A stretch of 64,000 nt of DNA, taken from contig NZ_QGNY01000002.1 in assembly GCF_003173575.1 (NCBI RefSeq), forward strand, positions 558,001 through 622,000, read 5' to 3'. A program made the position numbers and the translations under genes. A model generated the notes under the pieces. That model saw nothing but the letters and a program-made list of their open reading frames with translations, had not been told where the DNA came from and did no database searches. This document shows, piece after piece, positions 50,139 to 60,560 of this stretch. This DNA is from Pedobacter paludis. GTDB lineage: Bacteria; Bacteroidota; Bacteroidia; Sphingobacteriales; Sphingobacteriaceae. Numbering within the stretch: the first letter of the stretch is position 1; every line of letters starts with the position of its first letter.

Positions 50139-53100
50139 ATGAGAAAACCTAGACAAAAAACTTTTCTAAAGTGTGTGGTGTTGCTAATCCTATTATTAGG
50201 GCTAACACCCTCCCTGCTTTTCGCACAAAAAATTTTAAAGGGAAAAGTATTGGATGAAAAAAATCTGCCCTTGCCCGGTGCAGGTGTAAAACTTAAGCTT
50301 TCTGGAAAAGCAACCGTTACTGGTGATGATGGATCTTTTACCATTAGTGCGCCAGAAAACGAAAAAACAATTATTGTATCGTTTATTGGCTATCCGGCAC
50401 AAGAAATCGATATTAAAAATGGTGTAACCACTTACAATGTAACCCTCACACCAGATTCTAAAAACCTGAACGAGGTTGTGGTAATTGGTTATGGTACGCA
50501 AAAGCGTAGAGATGTTACCGGTTCGGTAGTTTCTTTAAGTGGCGCTGCTATTAAAGAGGTTCCGGTTGCAAACATTCAGCAAGCGTTACAGGGTAGAATG
50601 GCCGGGGTAGAAGTTCAGTCGGTTGGCACAAGGCCAGGTGCTGGTGCGCAAATTAGGATTCGTGGAGAAAGATCTATCAATGCTTCGAACGATCCACTTT
50701 TTGTGGTAGATGGAATTCCCTACAGCGGAACATTAAACGATATTAACCCTGATGATATTGCAAGTTTAGATGTATTAAAAGATGCATCAGCAACCGCAAT
50801 TTATGGTTCGCGTGGTGCAAATGGTGTGGTTTTAATCACAACCAAAAGAGGTACAGCAGGCGATACCCGAGTTTCATTTAATACGTATTATGGTATCAGT
50901 AAGATTACCGATAAATACAACGTTTACAATGCCGATCAGTACAGGGCTTTACGCGATTATTCGATTTATACTCAAGATTATCTTGCAGATGAAAAAGCGG
51001 GTATTGCAAGTGGTAGAAATACAGATTGGCAAGACCTACTGTATAAAGATGGTTTCATGACAGACAACAACCTGAACATTTCTGGTGGAAGTGAGCAGAG
51101 TCAGTTTTCAGTTGGCGGCGGTTATTTCAAACAAACTTCAGCGCTGCCAAGCCAGGATTTTACCCGTGCTTCTATGAAAGCAACCGGCGATTTTAAAATT
51201 GGCAAACGTGTTAAAATTGGTTTCAATAACTTAACCAATTATAGTGTTACAAACGGTTCTCAATTTGGATTGAATGTATTTCCATTGTTGGCTTTAAGTC
51301 CGCTAACTTCACCTTATAATGCTGATGGAAGCGTAAACCTTAAACCTTCTGGAAATTTAGACGATTTAAACACAACTTATAATCCATTGATGTTGCTAAC
51401 AAACGAAAACCAGTGGGTAGACCGTGTTCGTCGTTTCCGTACGTTTAACAGTCTTTATGGTGAAGTTCAAATTATTGATGGATTAAAATACCGCTTAAAT
51501 GCTGGTTTGGATTTTAATCAGGAAGAGGGCGATCAATTTAGAGGAGCGAATAGTTATTTCAGACCAGGTTTAGGAAACACGGCTTCCGTAAATAACGGAA
51601 CAGGTACAAAATATTCGTTGGATAACTTAGTGACCTACGATAAAACCTTTGCTCAAAAACATCGTGTTTCGGTTACCGCTTTATTCGGTTTCGAACGTGA
51701 GCAATATCACAATACTTCTGTAAGCAAAGATTCGATTACTGCTGACTTTGTTCAATTTTACAATTTAGGGCAATCTTCTGTTGGTCCGGTAGCTGTATTG
51801 GGCGGAAGCGAATCCTCGGCAACGTTAATTTCAATGATGTTGAGAGCAAATTATGTATACAATGATCGATACATGATAACCTTAACCGGCCGTAGAGATG
51901 GATCTTCACGTTTAGGAGTAGGAAATAAATGGAAAGAATATCCAGCGGTTTCTGCGGGTTGGAGCATTACAAACGAAGAGTTTATGCAAAACCTAAAGGT
52001 AATTTCTAACTTAAAACTTCGTGCAGGTTTTGGTATTACCTCAAATCAAGCAGTACCAGCATATAGCACTTTGGGAGGTGTGGCATCAAATAATGTTCGA
52101 TACAATTATGGTCCCTCATCACAAATTGGTTATTATGTAACTAAAATTGTAGATCCAAAATTAGATTGGGAATATACACGCACAACCAACATCGGTTTAG
52201 ATTTTGGAATTTTAAACAACCGCATTACTGGTAGTGTAGATTACTATACTGCAAAAACCGACAAGCTTTTGTATGGCGTTCCGTTGCCTCCAACTTCTGG
52301 AATTTCGGAACCTTACCTCACCAATATTGGTAATGTATCAAATAAAGGTTTAGAGGTAGCAATATCAAGTCAGAACATTAAATCCGAAAGTGGTTTTTCT
52401 TGGGGAACTGATTTAAACTTCTATTTCAACAGAAATAAATTAGTTGCCTTAAACGGAAGTGTTACACAGGTTACAAATGCACAATTGTTTGTTGGCGAGC
52501 CTTTAACAGCCATTTTCGATTATAAAAAATTAGGTATTTGGCAAACTGATGAGGCTGCTGAAGCGGCAAAATATGGCTTTGTTCCTGGTCAGCTTAAGTT
52601 AGAAGATCACAATGGTGATGGAAAACTGACTGTAGATGATAAATATGTAATTGGTAACGCACAGGCCAAGATTCAGGGTGGTATTACCAACCGTTTCAAT
52701 TATAAAGGATTCGATTTCTCGTTTGTACTTTATGCACGCTTCGGTGGTACATTAATTAGTCAGATCCATCAACCACTTGCAGGTTATTTAACCATTAACG
52801 ATGGACGTAGAAATCAGCTGGCTGTTGATTATTGGACACCAACTAATCCAACCAATGCATTCCCATCGCCAAATGTTGCAGGTGGCCTAATTACAACGGC
52901 TCTTACAAGTGATGCTGGAAGTACTTTGGGTTATTATGATGCCAGTTTTATTAAAATGAGAAGTATAAACTTCGGTTACTCATTAAGCAATAAACTCGCG
53001 AATAAATTAGGTGCTCAAAAAATAAAGGTTTATGTAACGGCTCAAAATCCATTTATCCTGTATTCACCTTATGTTAAAGCAGGTGGTTTAGATCCAGAAG

Positions 53101-53222
53101 CTACTGGAACAGGAAATCAAGGAGTTTCTAACCCGGGAAATATTTCTACTAGAGCCTTAACCATTGGTGCTACCATATCTCCAACCAGAACTTTCCTGGC
53201 TGGATTAAACGTTACATTTTAA
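50139..53222 (+). CDS. SusC/RagA-family TonB-linked outer membrane protein
   Basis: 1027 residues with a signal peptide (about 1-30, ending SLLFAQ). The carboxypeptidase-regulatory-like domain is at about 32-105, then a SusC box (LNEVVVIGYGTQKRRDVTGSV). The plug at about 110-230 has IQQALQGRMAGVEVQ, IRIRGERSINASNDPLFVVDGIP and IASLDVLKDASATAIYGSRGANGVVLI; a 22-stranded barrel follows to the end (TFLAGLNVTF). With SusD it imports xylo-oligosaccharides across the outer membrane. Its promoter carries the shared operator. Confidence 0.96.
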   Translation: MRKPRQKTFLKCVVLLILLLGLTPSLLFAQKILKGKVLDEKNLPLPGAGVKLKLSGKATVTGDDGSFTISAPENEKTIIVSFIGYPAQEIDIKNGVTTYNVTLTPDSKNLNEVVVIGYGTQKRRDVTGSVVSLSGAAIKEVPVANIQQALQGRMAGVEVQSVGTRPGAGAQIRIRGERSINASNDPLFVVDGIPYSGTLNDINPDDIASLDVLKDASATAIYGSRGANGVVLITTKRGTAGDTRVSFNTYYGISKITDKYNVYNADQYRALRDYSIYTQDYLADEKAGIASGRNTDWQDLLYKDGFMTDNNLNISGGSEQSQFSVGGGYFKQTSALPSQDFTRASMKATGDFKIGKRVKIGFNNLTNYSVTNGSQFGLNVFPLLALSPLTSPYNADGSVNLKPSGNLDDLNTTYNPLMLLTNENQWVDRVRRFRTFNSLYGEVQIIDGLKYRLNAGLDFNQEEGDQFRGANSYFRPGLGNTASVNNGTGTKYSLDNLVTYDKTFAQKHRVSVTALFGFEREQYHNTSVSKDSITADFVQFYNLGQSSVGPVAVLGGSESSATLISMMLRANYVYNDRYMITLTGRRDGSSRLGVGNKWKEYPAVSAGWSITNEEFMQNLKVISNLKLRAGFGITSNQAVPAYSTLGGVASNNVRYNYGPSSQIGYYVTKIVDPKLDWEYTRTTNIGLDFGILNNRITGSVDYYTAKTDKLLYGVPLPPTSGISEPYLTNIGNVSNKGLEVAISSQNIKSESGFSWGTDLNFYFNRNKLVALNGSVTQVTNAQLFVGEPLTAIFDYKKLGIWQTDEAAEAAKYGFVPGQLKLEDHNGDGKLTVDDKYVIGNAQAKIQGGITNRFNYKGFDFSFVLYARFGGTLISQIHQPLAGYLTINDGRRNQLAVDYWTPTNPTNAFPSPNVAGGLITTALTSDAGSTLGYYDASFIKMRSINFGYSLSNKLANKLGAQKIKVYVTAQNPFILYSPYVKAGGLDPEATGTGNQGVSNPGNISTRALTIGATISPTRTFLAGLNVTF

Positions 53223-53248
53223 TAATCCTCAATCTTAATATTTAGAAA

Positions 53249-55057
53249 ATGAAAACAAGATATTTTATACAAGCTATCCTCCTTTCAGCGGTAATTTTGC
53301 TTGGAGGATGTAAAAAAGCCTTAGAGGAGCATCCTTATACTGTATTTACAACAGAATACCTTAAAACACCTGATGGTTTGCAAGCTGCTATAACTTCGGT
53401 TTATGCAGGTATGCGTTATGATTATGGACCAATCGGTGCAGTATTATTAGCCAATATGGGTACAGATGAATGGACCTTTGGCGACCAAGGTAACTCTGGC
53501 CAGACTTTAGAATTGGGAACATATCAAATTCCGGCAACAAATGGTGCGATTTTAACACCATGGAACAGAAATTATTCAAACATTAATCTATGTAATTTCA
53601 TTGTCGATGCTGCGCCAAAAGTAGCCATGAGCGATGCGGCCAGAAACGTAATTATTGCTGAGGCACGCTATTTAAGAGCACACTATTACTTATTGTTGGT
53701 AGAGCAGTTTGGCGCAGTGCCTTTAGATTTGGGCTCGGGTGATCAAGTATTTACCGATGTTGCCTACTATGGATTTAATCGTCTTCCTTTTAATGATATT
53801 TTGAAGAAAGATTATCAGGCAATGATTAACGACTTAACTTTTGCAAGTCAGAATTTACCTGTAACCAGACCAGCAAATGCTTTTAAACTGTCTCAGGCAG
53901 CGGCTTTACACTTGTTATCTCGTGTTTATTTATATCGTGGGTATTCGGATGTTAAAGAATCGACAGATTTTAACAAAGCCTATACAACTGCGATGGAATT
54001 AATCAATAACAAGGCAAAATACGGAACAGACTTACTTCAGGATTACAGCCAGGTGCACAAACAAGGAAACGACTACAATAAAGAAATTTTGTATTCTGTT
54101 GAACGTTTGGCTTTAAATAACTCGAACAACGAAACCACAAGTCCTGGAACTGAGTTTGATGGAAAAGTAAATCTGGCCAACAATTTATTTAATGCCAATT
54201 ATCAAAACGCAGCAACAGTTGGTGGTGTTTCCCTAATTGATGACCGTCCGTTGCAGTATGGCCGTCCGTTAAGACAATTGGCTCCAACGGCTAATGTTTT
54301 CAATCGAGTATTTGCAGATAAATCAAACGACAGTCGCTACGATGCTACATTTAGAACACTTTGGAGAGTCGCAACATTGCGTACAGGAAAAGATTTGGAT
54401 GATTTTAAAGCGAAGCTTGCTACGGTTGGTTTTGCAATAGGCGATACAGCCATTTATTTAGCCAGAACAGATGCAATGGCTGCTCAACTAAAAGCTGCTG
54501 GGAAAAAATATAAAGTTTTAGGTCCGTCAGAATTTTGGAGCAATCAAAACAAAACCAATCAGCTTTATCCTAATTTGAAAAAATATGATGATAGCGTCCG
54601 TAATAACTTTCAGGATGTTTCTGGTAGACCATATATTGTAGCCAAGCTTTCTGAGGTTTATTTAATTGCGGCAGAAGCCGCTTTACAAGATGGACATCCG
54701 GCAGATGCAGTACCTCTAATCAATGCTTTAAGAGAACGTGCTGCGTATAGATCATGGCTTACCGCCGCTGATGTTGCAACAAGAAAGGCAGCAATGACAA
54801 TCACCGTAGCACAAATTAACCTCGATTTTATTTTGGATGAACGTACCCGCGAACTTTGTGGTGAAGGGATAAGATGGGCAGATTTGGCCGTACGTAAAAA
54901 ATTGGTAGAAAGGGTAAAACTTTATAACCCAGATGGTGCGCCAAACATTAAGGATTTCCACAATTTGAGACCGATTCCACAAAGCCAGATTAATAGCGTT
55001 GTTGATCCTCAAGGAGATCCGAACAGAAATAAATATCAAAATCCAGGTTATTACTAG
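53249..55057 (+). CDS. SusD/RagB-family glycan-binding lipoprotein
   Basis: 602 residues; lipobox LLGGC (about residue 21). The N-terminal TPR-like part includes EHPYTVFTTEYLKTPDGLQAAITSVYAG and ARYLRAHYYLLLVEQFGAVPL. The RagB/SusD C-terminal part includes YIVAKLSEVYLIAAEAAL and DFILDERTRELCGEGIRWADLAVRKKLVERV, with the end typical (LRPIPQSQIN). It covers the SusC pore and binds the oligosaccharide. Spacing to susC is 26 bp, to the next xylanase 18 bp. Confidence 0.96.
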   Translation: MKTRYFIQAILLSAVILLGGCKKALEEHPYTVFTTEYLKTPDGLQAAITSVYAGMRYDYGPIGAVLLANMGTDEWTFGDQGNSGQTLELGTYQIPATNGAILTPWNRNYSNINLCNFIVDAAPKVAMSDAARNVIIAEARYLRAHYYLLLVEQFGAVPLDLGSGDQVFTDVAYYGFNRLPFNDILKKDYQAMINDLTFASQNLPVTRPANAFKLSQAAALHLLSRVYLYRGYSDVKESTDFNKAYTTAMELINNKAKYGTDLLQDYSQVHKQGNDYNKEILYSVERLALNNSNNETTSPGTEFDGKVNLANNLFNANYQNAATVGGVSLIDDRPLQYGRPLRQLAPTANVFNRVFADKSNDSRYDATFRTLWRVATLRTGKDLDDFKAKLATVGFAIGDTAIYLARTDAMAAQLKAAGKKYKVLGPSEFWSNQNKTNQLYPNLKKYDDSVRNNFQDVSGRPYIVAKLSEVYLIAAEAALQDGHPADAVPLINALRERAAYRSWLTAADVATRKAAMTITVAQINLDFILDERTRELCGEGIRWADLAVRKKLVERVKLYNPDGAPNIKDFHNLRPIPQSQINSVVDPQGDPNRNKYQNPGYY

Positions 55058-55075
55058 TCTTATAATTAGAAAGAA

Positions 55076-56734
55076 ATGAAAAAGAAATTAACTATACCTG
55101 GCTTGCTGTTGTTAACAGTGCTTGGGTTGTATTCTTGCAAAAAACAAGGTGTTTACAATGGCGCCGATAGCACTTTGGGTGCACAATTTACAGATGATGG
55201 AAGTACATTGAAATCAGCAGTATCTTTTCCTTTGGGTTTGGCTGTCGAATATCCTTTAGCATCATCAAATGCAAACTATTGGAATGTTGTAAAAAGAGAA
55301 GCAAGCTGGATTACCTTTGGCAACGAACTTAAAAATTCATCAATTGTAAAAGCCGATGGATCATACGATTTCACTACAGCTGATAATTTTTACAACTTGG
55401 CTACGGCTGCGGGCCTAAAGGTTTTTGGCCATACTTTAGTTTGGCACACGCAACAAAGAGCTTCTTATTACAACAGTTTAATCGGAGGTGGAAGCAGTTC
55501 TACCGCCACTAATTTTGCTGTAAACCCTGGGTTTGAAACCACTACTGTTGGTACTACTGCAGAACCTGCAGATGGATGGCAGGTACTAAATGGGGCAGGT
55601 CAGTTTGTAAGTACCACCACGAATGTAAACGGTGGTTTAAAGGCGTTGCAGGTTAACGTACCAGCTGGTGGCCAAAATTATAACACACAGCTGATTACCA
55701 AAGCTCAAATTCCGGTTACTGCGGGCAAAACGTACACCATTTCATATTACATTAAAGGTGCAGCAAGTCAAAATATTCAATTTGAAATTAGACCTTACGC
55801 TGGCGCAACTGCCGGATCAGTCAGCTATCAGGGAGGAAAAGCCGTAACAACGAGTTATGCTAAAATCTCTTATGATTACTTAGTGCCTGCGGGCGTAACT
55901 GCTTTTCAGTTGGCTTTCGATTTGGGCGGTACACAAAACACCTTGTATTTAGACGATGTAAGCATAACTGATGCTTCTGTGGTGCCACCACCAACTGGCG
56001 GGGCATTAACCGTTATTGTTGATAATGCAATGAAAAACCACATCCAAACGGTGGTAAATCGATATAAAGGTAAAATAACTGCTTGGGATGTTATTAACGA
56101 GCCTTTTACTGATGCTGCTGAATTAAGAAACAATACCAATACCCCAGTTCCGGCAGGAAGAACGGATGTTTTTGTTTGGCAAAATTATTTGGGTAGAGAT
56201 TATGCTTCTAAAGCCTTTACCTATGCAAGAGCGGTTGATGCGACAGCAGATTTGTACATGAACGAGTATAATCTTGAATCGAGTACGGCAAAATTAGATG
56301 CTTTTGTAACCCTAGCGAAAGAATTAAAAGCAGCAAATACAGGTATTACTGGAGTTGGAACGCAAATGCACTGTAATATTAATACATCTTATGCCATGAT
56401 TGATGGGATGTTTCAAAAGTTAGCGGCTACGGGTTTAAAGGTTAGAATCTCTGAATTAGATATTAGATTAAATCCATCAGAAAAAGTAGGGGCAGTTGGC
56501 ACATCTGCTGCTTTGCTAAATTTACAAGCCGCAATGTATAATTATGTTATTAAATCATACTTTAAATATGTTCCAGAAGCACAACGCGGTGGAATTACCG
56601 TTTGGGGAGTTGCGGATAGTGACAGTTGGATTGTGGTAAGCAATGGCAAAAACGATGCACCATTACTATTTGATGCATCTTACAATAAGAAAGTTGCCTT
56701 TGCCGGAATGCTACAGGGTTTAAAAGGACAATAA
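55076..56734 (+). CDS. GH10 endo-xylanase with a CBM inserted into the catalytic barrel
   Basis: 552 residues; lipobox LGLYSC (Cys21). The GH10 barrel begins at about 50 (FPLGLAVEYPLAS, WITFGNELKNSS, GHTLVWHTQQ). It is broken at about 143 by a beta-sandwich of about 155 residues (NFAVNPGFETTTVG ... NTLYLDDVSITDAS), the look of a CBM4/CBM22-type module. The barrel then resumes at about 310 with acid/base Glu342 (WDVINEPF) and nucleophile Glu460 (VRISELDIRL). This insertion pattern is known in xylan loci of Bacteroidota. It is co-transcribed with susC/susD; a terminator follows at 56753. Confidence 0.95.
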   Translation: MKKKLTIPGLLLLTVLGLYSCKKQGVYNGADSTLGAQFTDDGSTLKSAVSFPLGLAVEYPLASSNANYWNVVKREASWITFGNELKNSSIVKADGSYDFTTADNFYNLATAAGLKVFGHTLVWHTQQRASYYNSLIGGGSSSTATNFAVNPGFETTTVGTTAEPADGWQVLNGAGQFVSTTTNVNGGLKALQVNVPAGGQNYNTQLITKAQIPVTAGKTYTISYYIKGAASQNIQFEIRPYAGATAGSVSYQGGKAVTTSYAKISYDYLVPAGVTAFQLAFDLGGTQNTLYLDDVSITDASVVPPPTGGALTVIVDNAMKNHIQTVVNRYKGKITAWDVINEPFTDAAELRNNTNTPVPAGRTDVFVWQNYLGRDYASKAFTYARAVDATADLYMNEYNLESSTAKLDAFVTLAKELKAANTGITGVGTQMHCNINTSYAMIDGMFQKLAATGLKVRISELDIRLNPSEKVGAVGTSAALLNLQAAMYNYVIKSYFKYVPEAQRGGITVWGVADSDSWIVVSNGKNDAPLLFDASYNKKVAFAGMLQGLKGQ

Positions 56735-56752
56735 GATTTTTTGGTTAGCTAT

Positions 56753-56783
56753 AAGCCGTTCTGATTAATTTCAGAGCGGCTTT
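56753..56783 (+). terminator. Rho-independent terminator of the susC-susD-xylanase operon
   Basis: AAGCCGTTCTGA pairs with TCAGAGCGGCTT (one mismatch) around a 6-nt loop, followed by TTTTT. Confidence 0.85.
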
Positions 56784-56877
56784 TTATTTGGAGTTAGCTT
56801 TAAGAACTTTAATAATGCTACTGAAAGAAAGTTGCCAAAGCTTGATAAGCTGACTATATGTTTTCTAGGCTAGAATG

Positions 56878-56945
56878 GTCATCACCCTGAATTTATTTAA
56901 GGGTCTTACTTGCTTGAAAGATGCTGAAATGAATTCAGCATGACG
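56878..56945. repeat. Dispersed imperfect inverted repeat
   Basis: GTCATCACCCTGAATTTATTT is mirrored imperfectly by GAAATGAATTCAGCATGAC. This kind of TCATCCTGAA/TTCAGCATGA hairpin is a common intergenic repeat in this bacterial family; no gene is present in 56784-56963. Confidence 0.6.
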
Positions 56946-56963
56946 ATAGAACTTATTAGGATT

Positions 56964-58883
56964 TTATTTTACACTTGCCTCAAAAGGCGATGCAGGTAAG
57001 CCTTCAATGTTATAAAGATTTGCACGTGCTGGATAATCAGCCCAGGCATAACGTACATAAATAGGTTTTGTAATTGCCTCATTCCAAACCGTTATTTTAT
57101 TGCCCTTAATTTCGGCCTTGGCCCAAACAAACTTCTTATTTGATCCCGCAATTTCAAAATACTGTAACTCAGAATTTCCTTTGGAAACCAATCCTTTTCC
57201 TACATGATCAAAAGTTAAAACCAGTTTGTTGTTGTTCAAAAGTATTGATTTGAATAATGGCCCTGAAGGATCAATAGCCTTATCGCCATAAATTGAGTAT
57301 TCCGCTTGAAGCGCCAATCTTTTACCTACATCTTCTTTGTTTAAAGGATGAATATCATTCCACTCGCCTAAATCTATAGCTACTGCCATTGCTGTGTTTT
57401 TTACAGCTAATAATTTTCGCTGTTGATCTCTTAATTCGGCCCAGCTACTTTCCGTAAGATTTGAATTAGTCTCCATAAAGCCTGGCAATTGAACGTAAAG
57501 GAAAGGAAGTGATGGATTAGAAAATTGTGTCCTCCAATCTGCAATTAGAGTTCTCATCAGTTCCGAATATTCTTTTGAATTGCTGGTGTTTGCTTCGCCC
57601 TGATACCACAATGAGGCTTTAACCCTGTAGTTTTTTAAAGGGGCAATCATTGCATTATACAATCCAACAGGTTTCCATCTAACAAAAGTTTGCGATGGTG
57701 AAGGTTCTGTTTTAGCGCCCAATTTATATTTCCACTTACCCCTCAAATCGATGGAATCTTGTCCTGCAATAAGCTGATAGCTTTTATCCAATACAAATCC
57801 TCCGTTTCCTGAATTGTTAATGAGTTTAACAGTGATGGTATTTTTCCCTTCTTGCAAAATATCGGTACCAAAAAGATATCTTCTTGGCGGATATTGGTAG
57901 CTTGTAGTTCCTACAAATTTTCCATTGATAAAAACCGAATCTGCATCCACAATTCTGCCCAGAAGCAATTTTATAGGCTTGCCGATCATCGTTTTTGGAA
58001 CATCGATATCCTTCTTAAACCACACTACGCCATTTACTTTACCTAAGCTTTCGTTCGCCCAATAGCCTGGCACATTCATTTCACTCCAATTCTGATCATC
58101 AATATTGGTTTTCCAGTTATTTTTGATGCCCTCATCTTTCGAGTTTAGGTTTTTGTACCACGCATTTGACAATGCCTGATCTGATGATTCGATTTGTTTG
58201 ATCAGCTCATCATTTTTAAATTTTTGAGCCTCGGAATAATACAATGGAAATTTTTTGATTCCATTTTCACTAATCCAGGCCTGCGCCGGTGAGCCACCCA
58301 AAGCCGAATTGATAATACCTACAGGAACATGATATTTTTTATTGATTTGAAGTGCGAAAAAGTAAGCGACTCCAGAAAAATCCAACACCGATTTAGGATT
58401 GGCAGATTGCCATGAACCATTAGAAAAATCTTTTCGTTCTTGCTTAAAATCGTATTCATCGGGCACTAGAAACTGCCTAATGGTTGAATTTTCGCTTTTC
58501 GCAATAATTTTTGGGTATTTGTCGATCAATCTGCCCATTGGCAATTCCATATTCGATTGGCCACTGCATAGAAACACATCTCCAAACAAAATATCTTTCA
58601 ATACAATTTTGTTGCTGGCCGAAAAAATCATTTCATAAGGGCCGCCAGCTTTTTGTGGAGTAATTTTTATAGACCAATCTCCATCTTTGTTCGCTTTGGT
58701 ATGATATGTTTTTTTGTTGAAACTTAGCGTAATGCTTTCATTTGGCGATGCCCATCCCCAAACTTTTGTGGTGTCGTTCCGTTGAAGAACCATTCCGTTA
58801 CTAATTAATTTTGGCAGTTTAATCTGTGCAAAGCCGATAGAACTGCCAAACAGTAAAACGGAAAATAAAGTCCACTTTTTCAT
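56964..58883 (-). CDS. SGNH-type carbohydrate esterase (sialate O-acetylesterase family, likely acetylxylan esterase)
   Basis: 639 residues with a signal peptide (about 1-20, ending GFAQ). The active Ser110 lies in FLCSGQSNMELPMG, and the Asp-His pair of block V is in EWNDIHPLNKEDVGKRLA. A long insert (about 270-390) forms a beta-sandwich of galactose-binding type (VNGVVWFKKDIDVPKTMIGKPI, DSVFINGKFVGTTSYQYPPRRY). The family is named for sialate deacetylation, but in xylan loci such enzymes remove acetyl groups from xylose. It starts 2 bp after the GH35 stop, so the two are coupled. Confidence 0.9.
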   Translation of the reverse strand: MKKWTLFSVLLFGSSIGFAQIKLPKLISNGMVLQRNDTTKVWGWASPNESITLSFNKKTYHTKANKDGDWSIKITPQKAGGPYEMIFSASNKIVLKDILFGDVFLCSGQSNMELPMGRLIDKYPKIIAKSENSTIRQFLVPDEYDFKQERKDFSNGSWQSANPKSVLDFSGVAYFFALQINKKYHVPVGIINSALGGSPAQAWISENGIKKFPLYYSEAQKFKNDELIKQIESSDQALSNAWYKNLNSKDEGIKNNWKTNIDDQNWSEMNVPGYWANESLGKVNGVVWFKKDIDVPKTMIGKPIKLLLGRIVDADSVFINGKFVGTTSYQYPPRRYLFGTDILQEGKNTITVKLINNSGNGGFVLDKSYQLIAGQDSIDLRGKWKYKLGAKTEPSPSQTFVRWKPVGLYNAMIAPLKNYRVKASLWYQGEANTSNSKEYSELMRTLIADWRTQFSNPSLPFLYVQLPGFMETNSNLTESSWAELRDQQRKLLAVKNTAMAVAIDLGEWNDIHPLNKEDVGKRLALQAEYSIYGDKAIDPSGPLFKSILLNNNKLVLTFDHVGKGLVSKGNSELQYFEIAGSNKKFVWAKAEIKGNKITVWNEAITKPIYVRYAWADYPARANLYNIEGLPASPFEASVK

Positions 58884-58885
58884 AA

Positions 58886-60493
58886 TTAATAAGCGTAAAG
58901 TTTAACTTTTTGAATACTAAAATCTCCCTCTGGAATTCTTAAATGTCTGCCTTGATGATCTTGATCGCCATTCATTCTTAATCCGGGAATCCATTTTCCA
59001 CCTTCAAATGTGCCTTCATCTATTTGAAGAATACCTGCTCTAGAACCATCTTTTAAAGGTTTAAACGTTGCAACGATTCCGGTTCCGGCAATTATAAATT
59101 CATCAGGTGCAAGCTGAATAATCAACCCTCCGGTTAAAGGCCAATTTTCATCTTTTGCTTTTGCAGACCAGCCCAAATTTAAATCATGAGAAAAAGAGAA
59201 AATATAATCACCCAACCTAACCTCTTGCTTAGAATTGGTTTTGTCAAAAAGCACTCCGTTAATGGTTCCCTTGCCTTGATTTTGGAGAATTAAAGGTTTA
59301 AGCTGATTAAGCAGTTTATAAGCGCCAGAAATTTCTTTATTCAGTTTCTCATCTCCATTTTCTATTGAGAAAGGAGAGAAGCCCATAGAATCGTAATGTC
59401 CGATAGCATAAAATGCCTTAGCCGCAACTCCCTGTTCGAAGCGGATTTCGGGAATAAACAGTGTATTTTGCCTCCTCACATATAAATCGTTCCAGTATTT
59501 AAAGTCAGGGTTATAAAAATCGGGAGACAATAAATCGATGCTTGGCGCTCCAGCTTTCCAAACGTCCATAATATGCGGTAAAGGGCCAGCACTTGGATAT
59601 TCACCAGGTTTGGCTTCCTTTTTATAGTTTAATGCAGCGTTAAGGTACATGGGCAGATTGTATTGCTGTTTGCCAGCAAGTGCAAGTTGATTGATAAAAT
59701 CGGCATAGTACCAGGCCATAAAAATTTCATCGGTAGCTAGGCTCTTTCCGAATAAATCTTCCCAGCTTCCCGAAGTTTTAGAGCCATTTTTTGCCCACTT
59801 TTCCTTTAGTTCTGGAAGCAGGGTTTCCTTATTCATTTTTAAATAGGATAGAAATTTCTGAGAAACGGGTTTAGAAAATGCTGCGTTTGCCAAATCGCTA
59901 TGATCACGAGCTTCGGGCAACATTCCAATTTCATTTTCTACCTGTATCATTAAAACGGTTTCCTCTTTGGCATCAACTTTTTTAATATGAGCCATCAAGG
60001 CCCCAAAAGCTTTTATATCTGAATTTAAGCTGTTTGCCGAAAACGGACTCAGGATTTCCTGTGCAGTGCCATTCTTATCCTTAGCTCTAGGAAATCTTTT
60101 CTGATCTATTTTTACCCAAGCAGGAGCATAGCAAGACATGCTATTCTTCCATGCACCAAACCACAAAAACACGAGCTTAATATCGTTTTTTCGAGCATTA
60201 AAAATTAGGCTATCCACTAAGTCGAAATTAAATTTGCCTTCCTCTGGTTCAAGCAGTTCCCAATAAACCGGAGCAAGTATGGTGTTTAAATGAAGAGATT
60301 TTACCTTCGGCCATATTGGTTGCATGTATTTGCTGTTAGAAGCGCTGGAGTTTCCAAGCTCTCCGCCTAAAATAAGAAAGGGTTTATCATGAACATAAAG
60401 CTGTTTGGTTGTTCCCTGTTGCTTTAATGAGGTTTGTGCAATCGCTTGTACGGTAATGGTTAAAAATAAAAATGAAAGAAATGGATATTTCAT
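58886..60493 (-). CDS. GH35-type beta-galactosidase-like hydrolase (DUF5597)
   Basis: 535 residues with a signal peptide (1-20, ending QAIAQ). A GH35 barrel spans about 30-360: FLILGGELGNSSASNSKYM, NTILAPVYWELLEPEEGKFNFDLVD and LVFLWFGAWKNS. Acid/base Glu188 is in QVENEIGM, and the likely nucleophile is in FIPEIRFEQG (about 347). The C-terminal part is DUF5597 (about 380-530). Relatives in hemicellulose loci release terminal galactose or related sugars. It shares the operator region 60561-60600 with the divergent GH43 gene; on the minus strand the operator TTG is 19 nt from TATTTTAG. Confidence 0.9.
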   Translation of the reverse strand: MKYPFLSFLFLTITVQAIAQTSLKQQGTTKQLYVHDKPFLILGGELGNSSASNSKYMQPIWPKVKSLHLNTILAPVYWELLEPEEGKFNFDLVDSLIFNARKNDIKLVFLWFGAWKNSMSCYAPAWVKIDQKRFPRAKDKNGTAQEILSPFSANSLNSDIKAFGALMAHIKKVDAKEETVLMIQVENEIGMLPEARDHSDLANAAFSKPVSQKFLSYLKMNKETLLPELKEKWAKNGSKTSGSWEDLFGKSLATDEIFMAWYYADFINQLALAGKQQYNLPMYLNAALNYKKEAKPGEYPSAGPLPHIMDVWKAGAPSIDLLSPDFYNPDFKYWNDLYVRRQNTLFIPEIRFEQGVAAKAFYAIGHYDSMGFSPFSIENGDEKLNKEISGAYKLLNQLKPLILQNQGKGTINGVLFDKTNSKQEVRLGDYIFSFSHDLNLGWSAKAKDENWPLTGGLIIQLAPDEFIIAGTGIVATFKPLKDGSRAGILQIDEGTFEGGKWIPGLRMNGDQDHQGRHLRIPEGDFSIQKVKLYAY

Positions 60494-60560
60494 AGTAATG
60501 GCTTTGGTTAGATTCTGGCTTAATCAAATCGACTACTAAAATAAGAAAAAAATTAGTTTC

